From assembly GCA_964555685.1 (NCBI GenBank), contig CAZKTO010000047.1:1-24198 (forward strand): a stretch of DNA of 24,198 nucleotides. Reading direction: 5' to 3'. Of the stretch, positions 6,736 through 13,682 are shown piece by piece. The notes below the pieces were generated by a model. That model did not search any database and had not been told where the DNA came from. It worked only from the letters and a program-made list of their open reading frames with translations. Position numbers and translations under genes: made by a program. The DNA is from CAZKTO01 sp964555685 (lineage in GTDB: Bacteria; Chloroflexota; Dehalococcoidia; SHYB01). Each line of letters opens with the position of its first letter. Position 1 is the first letter of the stretch.

Positions 6736-7570
6736 CAAGAGCCTCCAAGAGGAAGCGTGTGGTCGGGTCTTTACTGATTGGCTTCAGTCACGACGCGCTG
6801 TCAAGTACAAGTTGCGGCGCGCATCGGAAGTTTTCGGCCAAGAGGGACGATGGGACTTCGTTGTGGAACCCGATAGACCCAATGGATGGATTGCTGTCGA
6901 AGTCAAGGGGCTTGTGCTATCAGAGTCGCGCAGGCAGTTTGGAGATTGGAGCTCGTTCCTCTCTCATGTCTCGAAGCGGATGCAAGGGAAGGTGGAAGGA
7001 AGTTACTTCGTCCTTGCAGCTCAGCCTTGGACATTTCGTCAACAGGAAACTGGGAGCCTTGTGGAAGCATTTGTTGGGGCGCTGGCTGAAATCGACCCAA
7101 ATCTTGAGCCTGGCAAGACAGCGAACGTCGGCCCAACCATAGCCGCCAGGGTTCCGCAGTGGCCTACCAAGCATCCCACTATCGACAAGGACGTCATGAG
7201 GGTTGTCCACCCTCCTGAAGACCTATGGGTCTCCAAGCATAGCGATAGTGGGAGCCTGGTGGAGCTTGGGGCAAGTGTCGGCCAGGCTTACGACGTTGAC
7301 CCGACGCTCCTGAACACGTTGGCGTCTCTTCTCGGACGGGATGAACAAGGGAGTGTCAAGGCAAACGTGCAACTAGGCGCAGCCAAGGAAAGAGGAGCGT
7401 CCGAAACGGTTCTCTTGCTCGACTCTCACATCCATTGGAAGCCGAAACTGGTGGCTCAAGCGTTGAAATGCGTCGACCAGTCTCTGCTGTCCAACATAGA
7501 CCGCGCATATCTCGTGGGCACCGGACAAAATAGGGTCTCCGAGGTGTGGCAGTCTAACCCATCTGTGTAA
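6728..7570 (+). CDS. Unknown protein with PD-(D/E)XK-nuclease-like core
   Basis: 280 residues from a GTG start that overlaps the end of the preceding gene by eight bases. I do not recognise the family. Near the N-terminus RWDFVV and WIAVEVKG place D43, E58 and K60 in the spacing of a PD-(D/E)XK nuclease core (D, about 15 residues, ExK). The rest has no motif I know. Base composition is visibly less GC-rich than the genes on both sides, which suggests acquisition. The last codons and stop lie inside a 28-bp dispersed repeat (7561-7588), so the original C-terminus may have been altered. An ATG at 6732 is in another frame and gives no convincing protein. The coding call is fairly sure; nuclease activity is inference. 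Confidence 0.72.
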   Translation: MDDKSLQEEACGRVFTDWLQSRRAVKYKLRRASEVFGQEGRWDFVVEPDRPNGWIAVEVKGLVLSESRRQFGDWSSFLSHVSKRMQGKVEGSYFVLAAQPWTFRQQETGSLVEAFVGALAEIDPNLEPGKTANVGPTIAARVPQWPTKHPTIDKDVMRVVHPPEDLWVSKHSDSGSLVELGASVGQAYDVDPTLLNTLASLLGRDEQGSVKANVQLGAAKERGASETVLLLDSHIHWKPKLVAQALKCVDQSLLSNIDRAYLVGTGQNRVSEVWQSNPSV

Positions 7571-7588
7571 TCTGCGAAATCTGCGGAT
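7561..7588. repeat. 28-bp ATCTGYG-type repeat, copy 1
   Basis: Three linked ATCTGYG-like units. The reverse complement of 16889-16916 matches 26 of its 28 bases. It contains the TAA stop (7568-7570) of the nuclease-like gene. Confidence 0.75.
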
Positions 7589-7608
7589 GAATCGCCAAGG
7601 AGTGAGCG

Positions 7609-8175
7609 ATGCCCCACCCACACCTCGCCTCGGCGGCCCAGAGCGCCCTCGTCGTCATCGACGTGCAGGAGCCCTTCGCCCGCGCCATGGCCGACCGCGA
7701 GGCCCTGGCCCGGAACATCTGCACCCTGGCCCGCGTGGCCAAGATCGCCGGCCTCCCCATCTTCGTCACGGAGCAGTACCCGGAGAAGCTGGGGCCCACG
7801 GTGCCCGAGATCCGCGCGACGCTCGAGGAGCTGGGCGTCTACCAGCCCATCGCCAAGCTCGCCTTCAGCTGCTGCGCCGCCGACGGCTTCCTCCAGCGCC
7901 TGCACGAGACCCGGCGCGAGACGCTGGTCCTCACGGGCATGGAGGCGCACGTCTGCATCCAGCAGACGGCGCTGGAGGCGCTCACCCTGGGCTACCAGGT
8001 CCACGTGGTGAGCGACGCGGTGACCTCGCGCCGGCGCGAGGACTGGGCGCTGGCCATGGACAAGATGCGCCACGCCGGCGCCGTAATCTCCGGCTGCGAG
8101 ATGCTCGCCTACGAGCTCCTGGGCCGCGCCGGCACGCCGGAGTTCAAGGCCGCCATGCCGTACCTGAAATGGTAG
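7609..8175 (+). CDS. Isochorismatase-family cysteine hydrolase
   Basis: A 188-residue cytoplasmic hydrolase with the complete catalytic triad of the family: D18 in ALVVIDVQEPF, K83 in IAKLAFS and C116 in GMEAHVCIQQTA. The family includes nicotinamidases, N-carbamoylsarcosine amidases and YcaC-like enzymes. The shape here (TEQYPEKLG, SRREDW) is nearest to the YcaC-like group, whose substrates are largely unknown. ATG 7609 follows AAGGAG by about seven bases. It lies 38 bp after the nuclease-like gene and 28 bp before an MFS carrier, so carrier and hydrolase may handle the same compound. Confidence 0.9.
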   Translation: MPHPHLASAAQSALVVIDVQEPFARAMADREALARNICTLARVAKIAGLPIFVTEQYPEKLGPTVPEIRATLEELGVYQPIAKLAFSCCAADGFLQRLHETRRETLVLTGMEAHVCIQQTALEALTLGYQVHVVSDAVTSRRREDWALAMDKMRHAGAVISGCEMLAYELLGRAGTPEFKAAMPYLKW

Positions 8176-8203
8176 GCCCCGGCGCGCCCGCCGCATCGCT
8201 CCG

Positions 8204-9472
8204 GTGACCCCCTCGCCCTCGCTCCCCGCCCGGCGGCCGCGGGTCTTCTACGGCTGGTACATCGTCGCCGCCTGCGCCTTCCAGACGATGTTCCTGGCCA
8301 CCACGGTCTTCAGCTACGGCATCTTCTTCTCCAAGATCAAGACGGCCTTCGGGTGGAGCAGCACGGCCACCTCCGCCGTCTTCTCCTTCCAGCGGGTCCA
8401 GGGCGGCTTCGCCCAGCCCATCGCCGGCGTCCTCGTCGACCGCCTGGGCTCGCGGACGATGGTCCTCATCGGCATGGCCCTCCTCGGCACGGGCTTCATC
8501 CTGCTCAGCCGCATCCAATCGCTCTGGCAGTTCTACGCGGCGGTGCTCGTGGCCGCGCTGGGGATGAGCCTGGGATTCGCCACGGTGGTCAACGCGACCC
8601 TGGTGAACTGGTTCCGCCGGCGCCGGAGCTTCGCCCTGGGCCTGGTCTACAGCGGCACCGCCCTCGCCGGCTTCACCGTCGGCCTGGTCGGGTTCCTCGT
8701 CGTCAAGTTCGGATGGCGGGACGCGGCCATGATGCTGGGGCTATCGGCGTGGGTGGTCGGCATCATCGTCGCCCTCGTCATCCGGCACCGCCCCGAGCCC
8801 TACGGCTACCAGCCCGACGGCGACCCGGCCGATGTGCCTGGCGCGGCCCAGGCGGCGCCGCTCAGGGTCCCCGCAGGGCTCACGGTCAAAGAGGCGCTGC
8901 GCTCCCGCGCGTTCTGGGTCCTCTCCATCGGCACCGGGATGGAGGGGATGGTGACCAACGCCATCACCATCCACCAGGTGAAGCATCTGGAGGGATCGGG
9001 GCTGACGACCGGCGAGGCGGCCACCGTCGTCTCCGCCGTAGCGCTGGCCTTCTTCCTGGGGCGGCTGCCCTTCGCGCTGGTGGGCGACCGCTTCGACAAG
9101 CGGCCGCTGCTCATGGGCGTCTCGCTCCTCTCGGCGATGGGGATCGCCTCCTACGCCTTCGCCGGCCACGTCTGGCCCATCGGCCTCTTCGTCCTGTTCA
9201 ACGGCATCGCCCACGGGGCCATCGTCCCGTTGAGGCCGGCGGCCATGGCCGATTTCCTGGGGACGCGGTCCTTCGCCTCCATCGCCGGCCTCTCCGACCT
9301 GCCCTCCATCCTGGGAGGCGTCGCGGGGCCCATCTTCATGGGCTTGGTCTACGACCAGCAGGGCGACTACCGGATCGCCCTGTTCACCTTCGCGGGGCTG
9401 CTGGCCTGCACGGCCCCGCTCTACCTGCTGCTCGGGCGTGCGCGGTTCGGGCAGGCGGCGCCGCGCTCGTAG
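8204..9472 (+). CDS. MFS transporter (monocarboxylate / oxalate-formate antiporter-like)
   Basis: A 422-residue inner-membrane carrier with a pattern of about twelve hydrophobic helices. FYGWYIVAACAFQTMF at the start, the motif-A-like loop DRLGSRTM after helix 2, and a hydrophilic middle loop (about residues 195-225) before VKEALRSRAFWVLS are typical of the monocarboxylate/oxalate-formate branch of MFS. The second half repeats the loop motif as GDRFDKRPLLMG. GTG 8204 is chosen because the next methionine would remove helix 1; no strong ribosome site is seen. It is probably co-transcribed with the hydrolase 28 bp upstream. The substrate is likely a small organic acid, which is inference from the family. 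Confidence 0.87.
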   Translation: MTPSPSLPARRPRVFYGWYIVAACAFQTMFLATTVFSYGIFFSKIKTAFGWSSTATSAVFSFQRVQGGFAQPIAGVLVDRLGSRTMVLIGMALLGTGFILLSRIQSLWQFYAAVLVAALGMSLGFATVVNATLVNWFRRRRSFALGLVYSGTALAGFTVGLVGFLVVKFGWRDAAMMLGLSAWVVGIIVALVIRHRPEPYGYQPDGDPADVPGAAQAAPLRVPAGLTVKEALRSRAFWVLSIGTGMEGMVTNAITIHQVKHLEGSGLTTGEAATVVSAVALAFFLGRLPFALVGDRFDKRPLLMGVSLLSAMGIASYAFAGHVWPIGLFVLFNGIAHGAIVPLRPAAMADFLGTRSFASIAGLSDLPSILGGVAGPIFMGLVYDQQGDYRIALFTFAGLLACTAPLYLLLGRARFGQAAPRS

Positions 9473-9509
9473 ATCCGCAACGGGCGTGGGCCGCCATCGC
9501 GACGGCGCC

Positions 9510-9547
9510 GTAACACGATCGTAACGTTCGCGAAACATCACGGAAAC
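9510..9547 (+). promoter_or_regulatory. Four-half-site operator upstream of amt, resembling a GlnR box
   Basis: Four pentamers are spaced exactly six bases apart: GTAAC (9510), GTAAC (9521), GAAAC (9532), GAAAC (9543). Actinobacterial GlnR, an OmpR-family nitrogen regulator, binds GTNAC and GAAAC half-sites with six-base spacing. Here the order is a-a-b-b, not the a-b-a-b of the published consensus. It ends 12 bp before a -10-like TATCAT, a position suited to activation. Confidence 0.65.
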
Positions 9548-9558
9548 GTCCGGGGTTG

Positions 9559-9564
9559 TATCAT
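9559..9564 (+). promoter_or_regulatory. Probable -10 element of the amt-PII operon
   Basis: TATCAT, with no recognisable -35 hexamer; the -35 position is covered by the operator at 9510-9547, as in activator-dependent promoters. A start near 9571 leaves a 38-base leader. Confidence 0.45.
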
Positions 9565-9608
9565 GCGGCAATCATGGTCGGACGGAACGGAAGGAAGGAG
9601 GGGACCGC

Positions 9609-10862
9609 ATGGATACCGGCGATACGGCATGGATGTTGACGTCCTCAGCCCTGGTGCTGCTGATGACGCCGGGCCTGGCGTTCTTCTACGGCGGACTGGT
9701 CCGCAGGAAGAACGTCCTGGGTACCATCATGCACAGCTTCATGGCGGTGGCCATCGTGAGCGTCGTCTGGGTGATGTGGGGCTACAGCCTCGCCTTTGGC
9801 CCAGACGTCGGTAACGGGTTCATCGGAGACCTCAGTTGGGCTGGGCTGCGCGACGTCTCGGCCGGTGAACCCCACCTCGTGGCCATCGACGGCGCAGACT
9901 ATTCGTATGCACCGACCGTCCCCCACCAGGCCTACATGATCTTCCAGGCGATGTTCGCCATCATCACCCCGGCCCTGATCACCGGCGCCTTCGCCGAGCG
10001 CATGAAATTCAGCACGTTCTGCATCTTCATGGTGCTGTGGGTCACCATCGTCTACGCGCCGATGGCGCACTGGGTGTGGGGGCAGGAGGGGTGGCTGGGA
10101 CTGAACGGGTGGGGCGCGCTGGACTTCGCGGGCGGCACCGTGGTCCACATCAACTCCGGCGTCGCGGCCCTCTGCGCCGCCTTGATCTTCGGCAAGAGGC
10201 TGCGCCACGGAACGGAGCCCATGGACCCGCACAACGTCCCATTCGTGGTGCTGGGCGCGGCGCTCCTGTGGTTCGGCTGGTTCGGCTTCAACGCTGGCAG
10301 CGCCATCGTCGCGGGCGGCCAGGCCACCAACGCCTTCGTGGTGACCAACACGGCGGCGGCGATGGCGGCCATCACCTGGATGGGCCTCTCCTGGGTCTTC
10401 TCGGGCAAGGCCAGCGTTGTGGGGGCCGCGTCCGGCGCCGTAGCGGGCCTGGTGGCCATCACGCCGGCCTCGGGCTTCGTCGGCGCCATGCCTGCGCTGG
10501 TGATCGGCATCGGCGCCGGCGCCTTCTGCTACGGAGCGCTCAGGTTCATCCGCAGCCTCAAGCGCGTGGACGACTCCCTGGACGTGTGGGCGGTCCACGG
10601 CATCGGCGGGACCTGGGGCGCCCTGGCCACGGGTCTCTTCGCGGGCGTGGGCACGGCGGGCGTATTCAGCCTTGCCGATGGCCGCGGCGAGCAGATTGTC
10701 AAGCAGCTCGGCGGCATCGGCGCCGCCTGGGGTTGGAGCTTTGTCATGACCGCCATCATCCTGTTGGTCCTCAAGTACACGATGGGGCTGCGGGTCAAGG
10801 AAGAGCAGGAGGAGCAGGGTCTCGACCTGTCCCAGCACGGAGAGGAGGCATACCGCACGTAG
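9609..10862 (+). CDS. amt: Ammonium transporter
   Basis: A 417-residue Amt-family channel of the inner membrane that takes up ammonium. The protein starts directly with a membrane helix, and FFYGGLVRRKNVLG is the classic first signature. The pore twin histidines are present: H180 in DFAGGTVVHINSG and H330 in WAVHGIGGTWG. ITGAFAERMKF and WFGWFGFNAGS are also family signatures. AAGGAGG precedes ATG 9609 by about nine bases. A PII gene follows 55 bp downstream, and PII proteins of the GlnK type are known to plug Amt. Expression is probably nitrogen-regulated through the operator at 9510-9547. Family assignment is certain. Confidence 0.97.
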   Translation: MDTGDTAWMLTSSALVLLMTPGLAFFYGGLVRRKNVLGTIMHSFMAVAIVSVVWVMWGYSLAFGPDVGNGFIGDLSWAGLRDVSAGEPHLVAIDGADYSYAPTVPHQAYMIFQAMFAIITPALITGAFAERMKFSTFCIFMVLWVTIVYAPMAHWVWGQEGWLGLNGWGALDFAGGTVVHINSGVAALCAALIFGKRLRHGTEPMDPHNVPFVVLGAALLWFGWFGFNAGSAIVAGGQATNAFVVTNTAAAMAAITWMGLSWVFSGKASVVGAASGAVAGLVAITPASGFVGAMPALVIGIGAGAFCYGALRFIRSLKRVDDSLDVWAVHGIGGTWGALATGLFAGVGTAGVFSLADGRGEQIVKQLGGIGAAWGWSFVMTAIILLVLKYTMGLRVKEEQEEQGLDLSQHGEEAYRT

Positions 10863-10917
10863 GCTGCGGGTGTACCATGCGCGTGATACAACCAAGGGCT
10901 ACGGCGGGAGGAACCCA

Positions 10918-11259
10918 ATGAAGAAGATCGAAGCCATCATCCGGCCGGAGAAGGTGGCGGTCCTCCAGGAGGCCCTGGCCTCGGCGGGACACATCGGGCT
11001 GAACATCGTCCAGGTCCAGGGCCGGGGCGTGCAGAAGGGCATCGTCCACGAGGGCCGCGGCGGGATCAGCGTCCGCGTGGACCTGCTGCCCAAGACGAAG
11101 CTGGAGCTGGTCTGCAAGGACGAGGACGCCGAGAAGGTCATCGCCATCATCGTGGACCATGCGCGGACGGGGAACATCGGCGACGGCAAGATCTTCGTGA
11201 CGAACGTGGCCGACGCCATCCGCGTGCGGACGGGCGAGCGCGGCAACACCGCCCTCTAG
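10918..11259 (+). CDS. glnK: PII nitrogen regulatory protein, T-loop without Tyr51
   Basis: A 113-residue PII signalling protein that senses 2-oxoglutarate and ATP/ADP and controls Amt by inserting its T-loop. KKIEAIIRPEK at the start, TGNIGDGKIFV (84-94, B-loop) and RVRTGE (102-107, C-loop) are intact. The T-loop (about 35-56) is unusual: GRGVQKGIVHEGRGG is one residue longer than in E. coli GlnB and contains no tyrosine, so uridylylation or adenylylation at Tyr51 is impossible. ATG 10918 has GGGAGG upstream; an earlier in-frame ATG at 10870 would add an extension unlike the family. It lies 55 bp after amt and just before a strong terminator. The symbol glnK rests on the amt linkage. Confidence 0.95.
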   Translation: MKKIEAIIRPEKVAVLQEALASAGHIGLNIVQVQGRGVQKGIVHEGRGGISVRVDLLPKTKLELVCKDEDAEKVIAIIVDHARTGNIGDGKIFVTNVADAIRVRTGERGNTAL

Positions 11260-11279
11260 AACGAACGGCAGCCAGACGC

Positions 11280-11323
11280 ACAAAACAGCAGGCCCCTCCA
11301 CTCGCAGGGGCCTGCTGTTTTGT
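11280..11323 (+). terminator. Intrinsic terminator of the amt-PII operon
   Basis: A perfect 18-bp stem (11280-11297 with 11306-11323) around an 8-base loop, flanked by A-rich and T-rich arm ends (ACAAAAC/GTTTTGT), so it could work in both directions. Confidence 0.9.
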
Positions 11324-11352
11324 GACCAGGGTTGAGCAGCGGAGCGAGAAAG

Positions 11353-11457
11353 CTATACGCCACGCCGTCCCGACTGTGCCGGGACGGCGTGGCGATGACC
11401 GCTCCCCGCCCCGGCCGGGACGGTGACCTGCGTGCCGTTGATGGTGAGGGTGGGCAT
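11353..11457 (-). pseudogene. 5' remnant of a NuoG/2Fe-2S-ferredoxin-like gene
   Basis: On the minus strand ATG 11457 begins MPTLTINGTQVTVPAG, which reads like the first beta-hairpin of the N-terminal 2Fe-2S domain of NuoG or related ferredoxin proteins. After about 17 residues the similarity stops and the frame runs into a perfect hairpin (11358-11394), ending after 34 codons. A TATAAT (11476-11481) lies 18 bp upstream. The cluster cysteines that should follow are absent. It looks like a gene start cut off by a rearrangement at the hairpin. The family match rests on few residues. Confidence 0.5.
11358..11394. repeat. 15-bp perfect inverted repeat
   Basis: CGCCACGCCGTCCCG (11358-11372) and its reverse complement (11380-11394) enclose a 7-base loop. 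It forms the break point of the ferredoxin-like remnant and contains a diverged form of the CCCGAC palindrome. Confidence 0.8.
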
Positions 11458-11490
11458 GGGGAATCTCTTCAGGCCATTATAATCGTCGCC

Positions 11491-11844
11491 TCACCAGTTG
11501 AAGTGCAATTCGATAAAGCCCCCAGTTCGAGGGTCATCCTGATCATCTTCGTCTTCTGGTGGATAACCAACTGGGTCAAGTCCGCCTTTCCAATGCTCCC
11601 ACGGCAAAGACCGAACCCATCTGAGTATTGCTTTCCTCCCCTGGATGTCTAACCTCTTGCTTTTTACGAACTCATCCAAAAGCCGTAACACTTTCGCCTG
11701 CGTGAATGGAGCCCAGTTGTTGTCAGACCCAGACATGTAGCCATTGACACTCGCCTCGTGCACCAACTCCCAGGCAAATTGATAAGGCAGACCCCTAGGA
11801 ATCCAGCGGTATTCGATACGAATGATGCCGACATCCAGGCCCAT
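11491..11844 (-). CDS. Small protein of unknown function
   Basis: 117 residues; I recognise no family. The protein is soluble, rich in tryptophan and aromatic residues (YRWIPRGLPYQFAW, LPWEHWKGGLD), with a strongly acidic stretch PPEDEDDQDDP near the C-terminus. It is probably real: ATG 11844 follows GGGAGG by about six bases and a consensus promoter lies at 11874-11902. Composition is less GC-rich than the core genes. It is downstream of the EVE/nuclease-like gene on the same strand, so it may be its partner, but its own promoter also allows independent expression. Confidence 0.6.
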   Translation of the reverse strand: MGLDVGIIRIEYRWIPRGLPYQFAWELVHEASVNGYMSGSDNNWAPFTQAKVLRLLDEFVKSKRLDIQGRKAILRWVRSLPWEHWKGGLDPVGYPPEDEDDQDDPRTGGFIELHFNW

Positions 11845-11873
11845 TCCGCCCTCCCGGCAGCAAGTGGACCGGG

Positions 11874-11902
11874 ACCTTAGCAGGGACCTCTCACGATGTC
11901 AA
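11874..11902 (-). promoter_or_regulatory. Promoter of the 117-residue gene
   Basis: On the minus strand TTGACA (11897-11902) and TAAGGT (11874-11879) are separated by exactly 17 bp. The start near 11867 gives a 22-base leader. Confidence 0.65.
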
Positions 11903-11926
11903 GAGGCCATGGGGATTTGGCTGGCT

Positions 11927-12796
11927 CTATTTCTTGAAGATGCCGAGCTCGCGTTCCATGTCGCGATAATCAATCTTCTTCCTGAGCAGGTCTTGAATCA
12001 ACGCTACTTCAATGAACCGTATGTGGTCGGCGATCTCGTGAAACGTACCCGCCAGGAGCTCTTGATATTTGCTCTTCTCGCTCAGTGGTGCGACCAAGAA
12101 TATGTGACTGTTCCAGAGATCGAATGCATGTTTTAGCTTCGCCAGCGCGTGATATATGTCGCCGCCGACTTGCACCTCATACACAAAGGTCGGGACTGAG
12201 CGCTCCACGCGACGCCAAACAACATCGAGCCGAGTGCTTTCGAGGGGATACTCTTCCTGCGCGATGTAGCCTTGTAACCGACCGATTTCAGCGAGTTGAG
12301 CTTTCGTCTCGTCATGGTCTGGGGCCGTGACGCCGGGGCTTGGAAGTTGAAGCACAGGCAGTGCAGAAGCTGCCAGATTCAAAGACCTCAAGCCCAAAGC
12401 TGCCCTCGCCGCCTCCACCTCTGGGAATGGCACAGCCACGAACAGCTGCCTGCGAAATCGCTCCAAGAATTCAGAAGTGTATCTGCCAGAGCCCCACAAG
12501 CTGGGAGGAAGGCAATGCTCGACATCAAACTCAAACCGCAAGGGGTAAATTACCCTGCCTGCTTTGATCTCTTCTGGCCAGAGGGGCTCAGTTTGCTTGA
12601 ACTTTGCGGTGACGGTTCCAAAACCAACGACGCCTCCCACAGGCTTGGAGACATAGAAAAGCAGGCCATCGCCGGTCTGTAACAACTCCCATAGACACTT
12701 CTGCGCTCCGGTGTCCTTCAGTCCCCAAACGTTCTTTGTCTCAAAGGCGATGTCCCAGTTCGTTTTCGTCCCGACTACCAGCCAGAACTGCTGCAC
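11927..12796 (-). CDS. EVE/PUA-like domain fused to a PD-(D/E)XK-like nuclease domain
   Basis: 289 residues from GTG 12796, which follows GGAGGG by seven bases. The N-terminal part (about 4-120) reads FWLVVGTKTNWD, LLQTGDGLLFYV, GVVGFGTV and AGRVIYPLRFEFDV, the pattern of an EVE/PUA-like domain; some EVE-like domains bind modified bases. After a linker the C-terminal part has RLDVVWRR (D191) and FVYEVQVGGD (E207, Q209), spaced as a PD-(D/E)XK core with Q in place of K, then ALAKLKHAFDLWNSHIFLV. An ATG at 12901 would add 35 residues but sits 10 bases from a terminator hairpin and has no ribosome site. By inference it may be a modification-dependent restriction factor. Composition is lower in GC than the surroundings. 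Confidence 0.75.
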   Translation of the reverse strand: MQQFWLVVGTKTNWDIAFETKNVWGLKDTGAQKCLWELLQTGDGLLFYVSKPVGGVVGFGTVTAKFKQTEPLWPEEIKAGRVIYPLRFEFDVEHCLPPSLWGSGRYTSEFLERFRRQLFVAVPFPEVEAARAALGLRSLNLAASALPVLQLPSPGVTAPDHDETKAQLAEIGRLQGYIAQEEYPLESTRLDVVWRRVERSVPTFVYEVQVGGDIYHALAKLKHAFDLWNSHIFLVAPLSEKSKYQELLAGTFHEIADHIRFIEVALIQDLLRKKIDYRDMERELGIFKK

Positions 12797-12900
12797 GGCT
12801 CTTCCCTCCACCCCGCAGAATAGAGTCTCAGCGGACCCCTTCACGAAACTTGTGCAGCATGATAGCGCTGCGTTGCACTCCGAATCGATAGATGAAGCCA

Positions 12901-12929
12901 TCCCGAAAATACCCCAACCAGATTGGGGT
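12901..12929 (-). terminator. Intrinsic terminator of the DUF2269-like gene
   Basis: On the minus strand ACCCCAA/TTGGGGT (12911-12929) forms a 7-bp stem with a 5-base loop, followed by ATTTTC. It lies about 70 bp beyond the stop at 13001. Confidence 0.6.
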
Positions 12930-12940
12930 TCGCCCTCACC

Positions 12941-12969
12941 ATCCCCCTCTGCCGGTGGGAGAGGGGGAT
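12941..12969. repeat. ATCCCCCTCT hairpin repeat
   Basis: A 10-bp perfect stem (12941-12950 with 12960-12969) and a 9-base loop, preceded by GCCCTCACC. It belongs to the same CCCTCACC/hairpin sequence class as units near 1290, 13633 and 19250. Confidence 0.6.
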
Positions 12970-13000
12970 TTCAGGATAGGTTGATGGGTATAGCCACGCC

Positions 13001-13477
13001 TCAGAACGGCTTATACACCATCAGCACCAGGATGTATACCACCAGCCCATGCAGCGCCCCGCCGACGGCCTTCGGCAGGCGCTCCGAGAGCACCGCCTGG
13101 AGCTCAGCCGACTTCTGGCCCGCGGCGGCGTCGCGCTCGGCCAGCTTGGCGGCCCGCATGCTCTGGCGGCCCATGACGAATAGGCTCAGCAGCAAGCCCA
13201 GGGCCGTCGCGGCGTAGGCGGCGTTCAGCCAGCCCGTGTCCGTCAGCGACAGGTCCTCCTCGCGCGCCAGGAACACGCCCAGCACGCCCAGGACCACCAC
13301 CGGCAGCTCGATGAGAAACCGCTGGGAGATCGCGCTCATCTTCGTCAGCGCCTTGACGGTCTGCACGTTCGTCTCCCTCTCGGCCCGCATCATGGCCATC
13401 GTCGAGACGATGGTGCCGGAGAAGAAGACGAGCACGAACAGGATATGGAAGAACGTAAGAGTCTCGACGGCGTCCAT
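13001..13477 (-). CDS. Integral membrane protein, DUF2269-like
   Basis: 158 residues with four likely membrane helices at about 6-29, 55-71, 82-103 and 138-156. The start LTFFHILFVLVFFSGTIVS, with a histidine in helix 1, and a late LHGLVVYILVLMVY resemble the DUF2269 group of predicted membrane proteins, whose role is unknown. ATG 13477 follows GAGGGGGAG closely. No partner gene is evident; the next gene upstream on the same strand is an amidohydrolase separated by about 200 bp of hairpin repeats, so it is probably transcribed separately. The family call is moderate, the membrane topology clear. Confidence 0.75.
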   Translation of the reverse strand: MDAVETLTFFHILFVLVFFSGTIVSTMAMMRAERETNVQTVKALTKMSAISQRFLIELPVVVLGVLGVFLAREEDLSLTDTGWLNAAYAATALGLLLSLFVMGRQSMRAAKLAERDAAAGQKSAELQAVLSERLPKAVGGALHGLVVYILVLMVYKPF

Positions 13478-13493
13478 ACTCCCCCTCTAGCAC

Positions 13494-13521
13494 AGCGGCC
13501 CAGGGAATGCCCTGGGCCGCT
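13494..13521. repeat. 12-bp perfect hairpin before the membrane-protein gene
   Basis: AGCGGCCCAGGG and its reverse complement enclose AATG. It lies 17 bp upstream of the start at 13477 and has no T-run, so it may be a leader hairpin or a repeat and not a terminator. Confidence 0.6.
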
Positions 13522-13572
13522 CATTGGTACGTACGTTACTCGGCTGCCCCCTTGGTCAAGCCCCAGAGGGTT

Positions 13573-13661
13573 CCAAGGGGGACGCCCCCTTGGCGGGGGA
13601 CCGGGGGTGTCCCCCGGTTTTCTGTATCGATTCCCCCGCTCCCTTGGCAAGGGAGCGGGGG
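13573..13661. repeat. Array of three consecutive hairpins
   Basis: Three perfect stems follow each other: CCAAGGGGG/CCCCCTTGG (13573-13593), ACCGGGGG/CCCCCGGT (13600-13618, followed by TTT on the plus strand) and a 13-bp stem CCCCCGCTCCCTT/AAGGGAGCGGGGG (13633-13661). The last is followed by GCCAGGGGGTGAGGG, as in the other hairpin units. It lies just past the stop at 13683 and may shape that mRNA end. Confidence 0.7.
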
Positions 13662-13682
13662 CCAGGGGGTGAGGGTTCCCCC

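Noticed and set aside
10870..10917. An upstream ATG for the PII protein
   Set aside because: PII proteins start MKKIEA-like; the extension is unlike the family and the ATG at 10918 has GGGAGG.
12797..12901. The longer form of the EVE/nuclease-like protein starting at ATG 12901
   Set aside because: It starts 10 bp from a terminator hairpin, has no ribosome site, and adds residues before the natural start of the EVE-like strand; GTG 12796 has GGAGGG at good distance.
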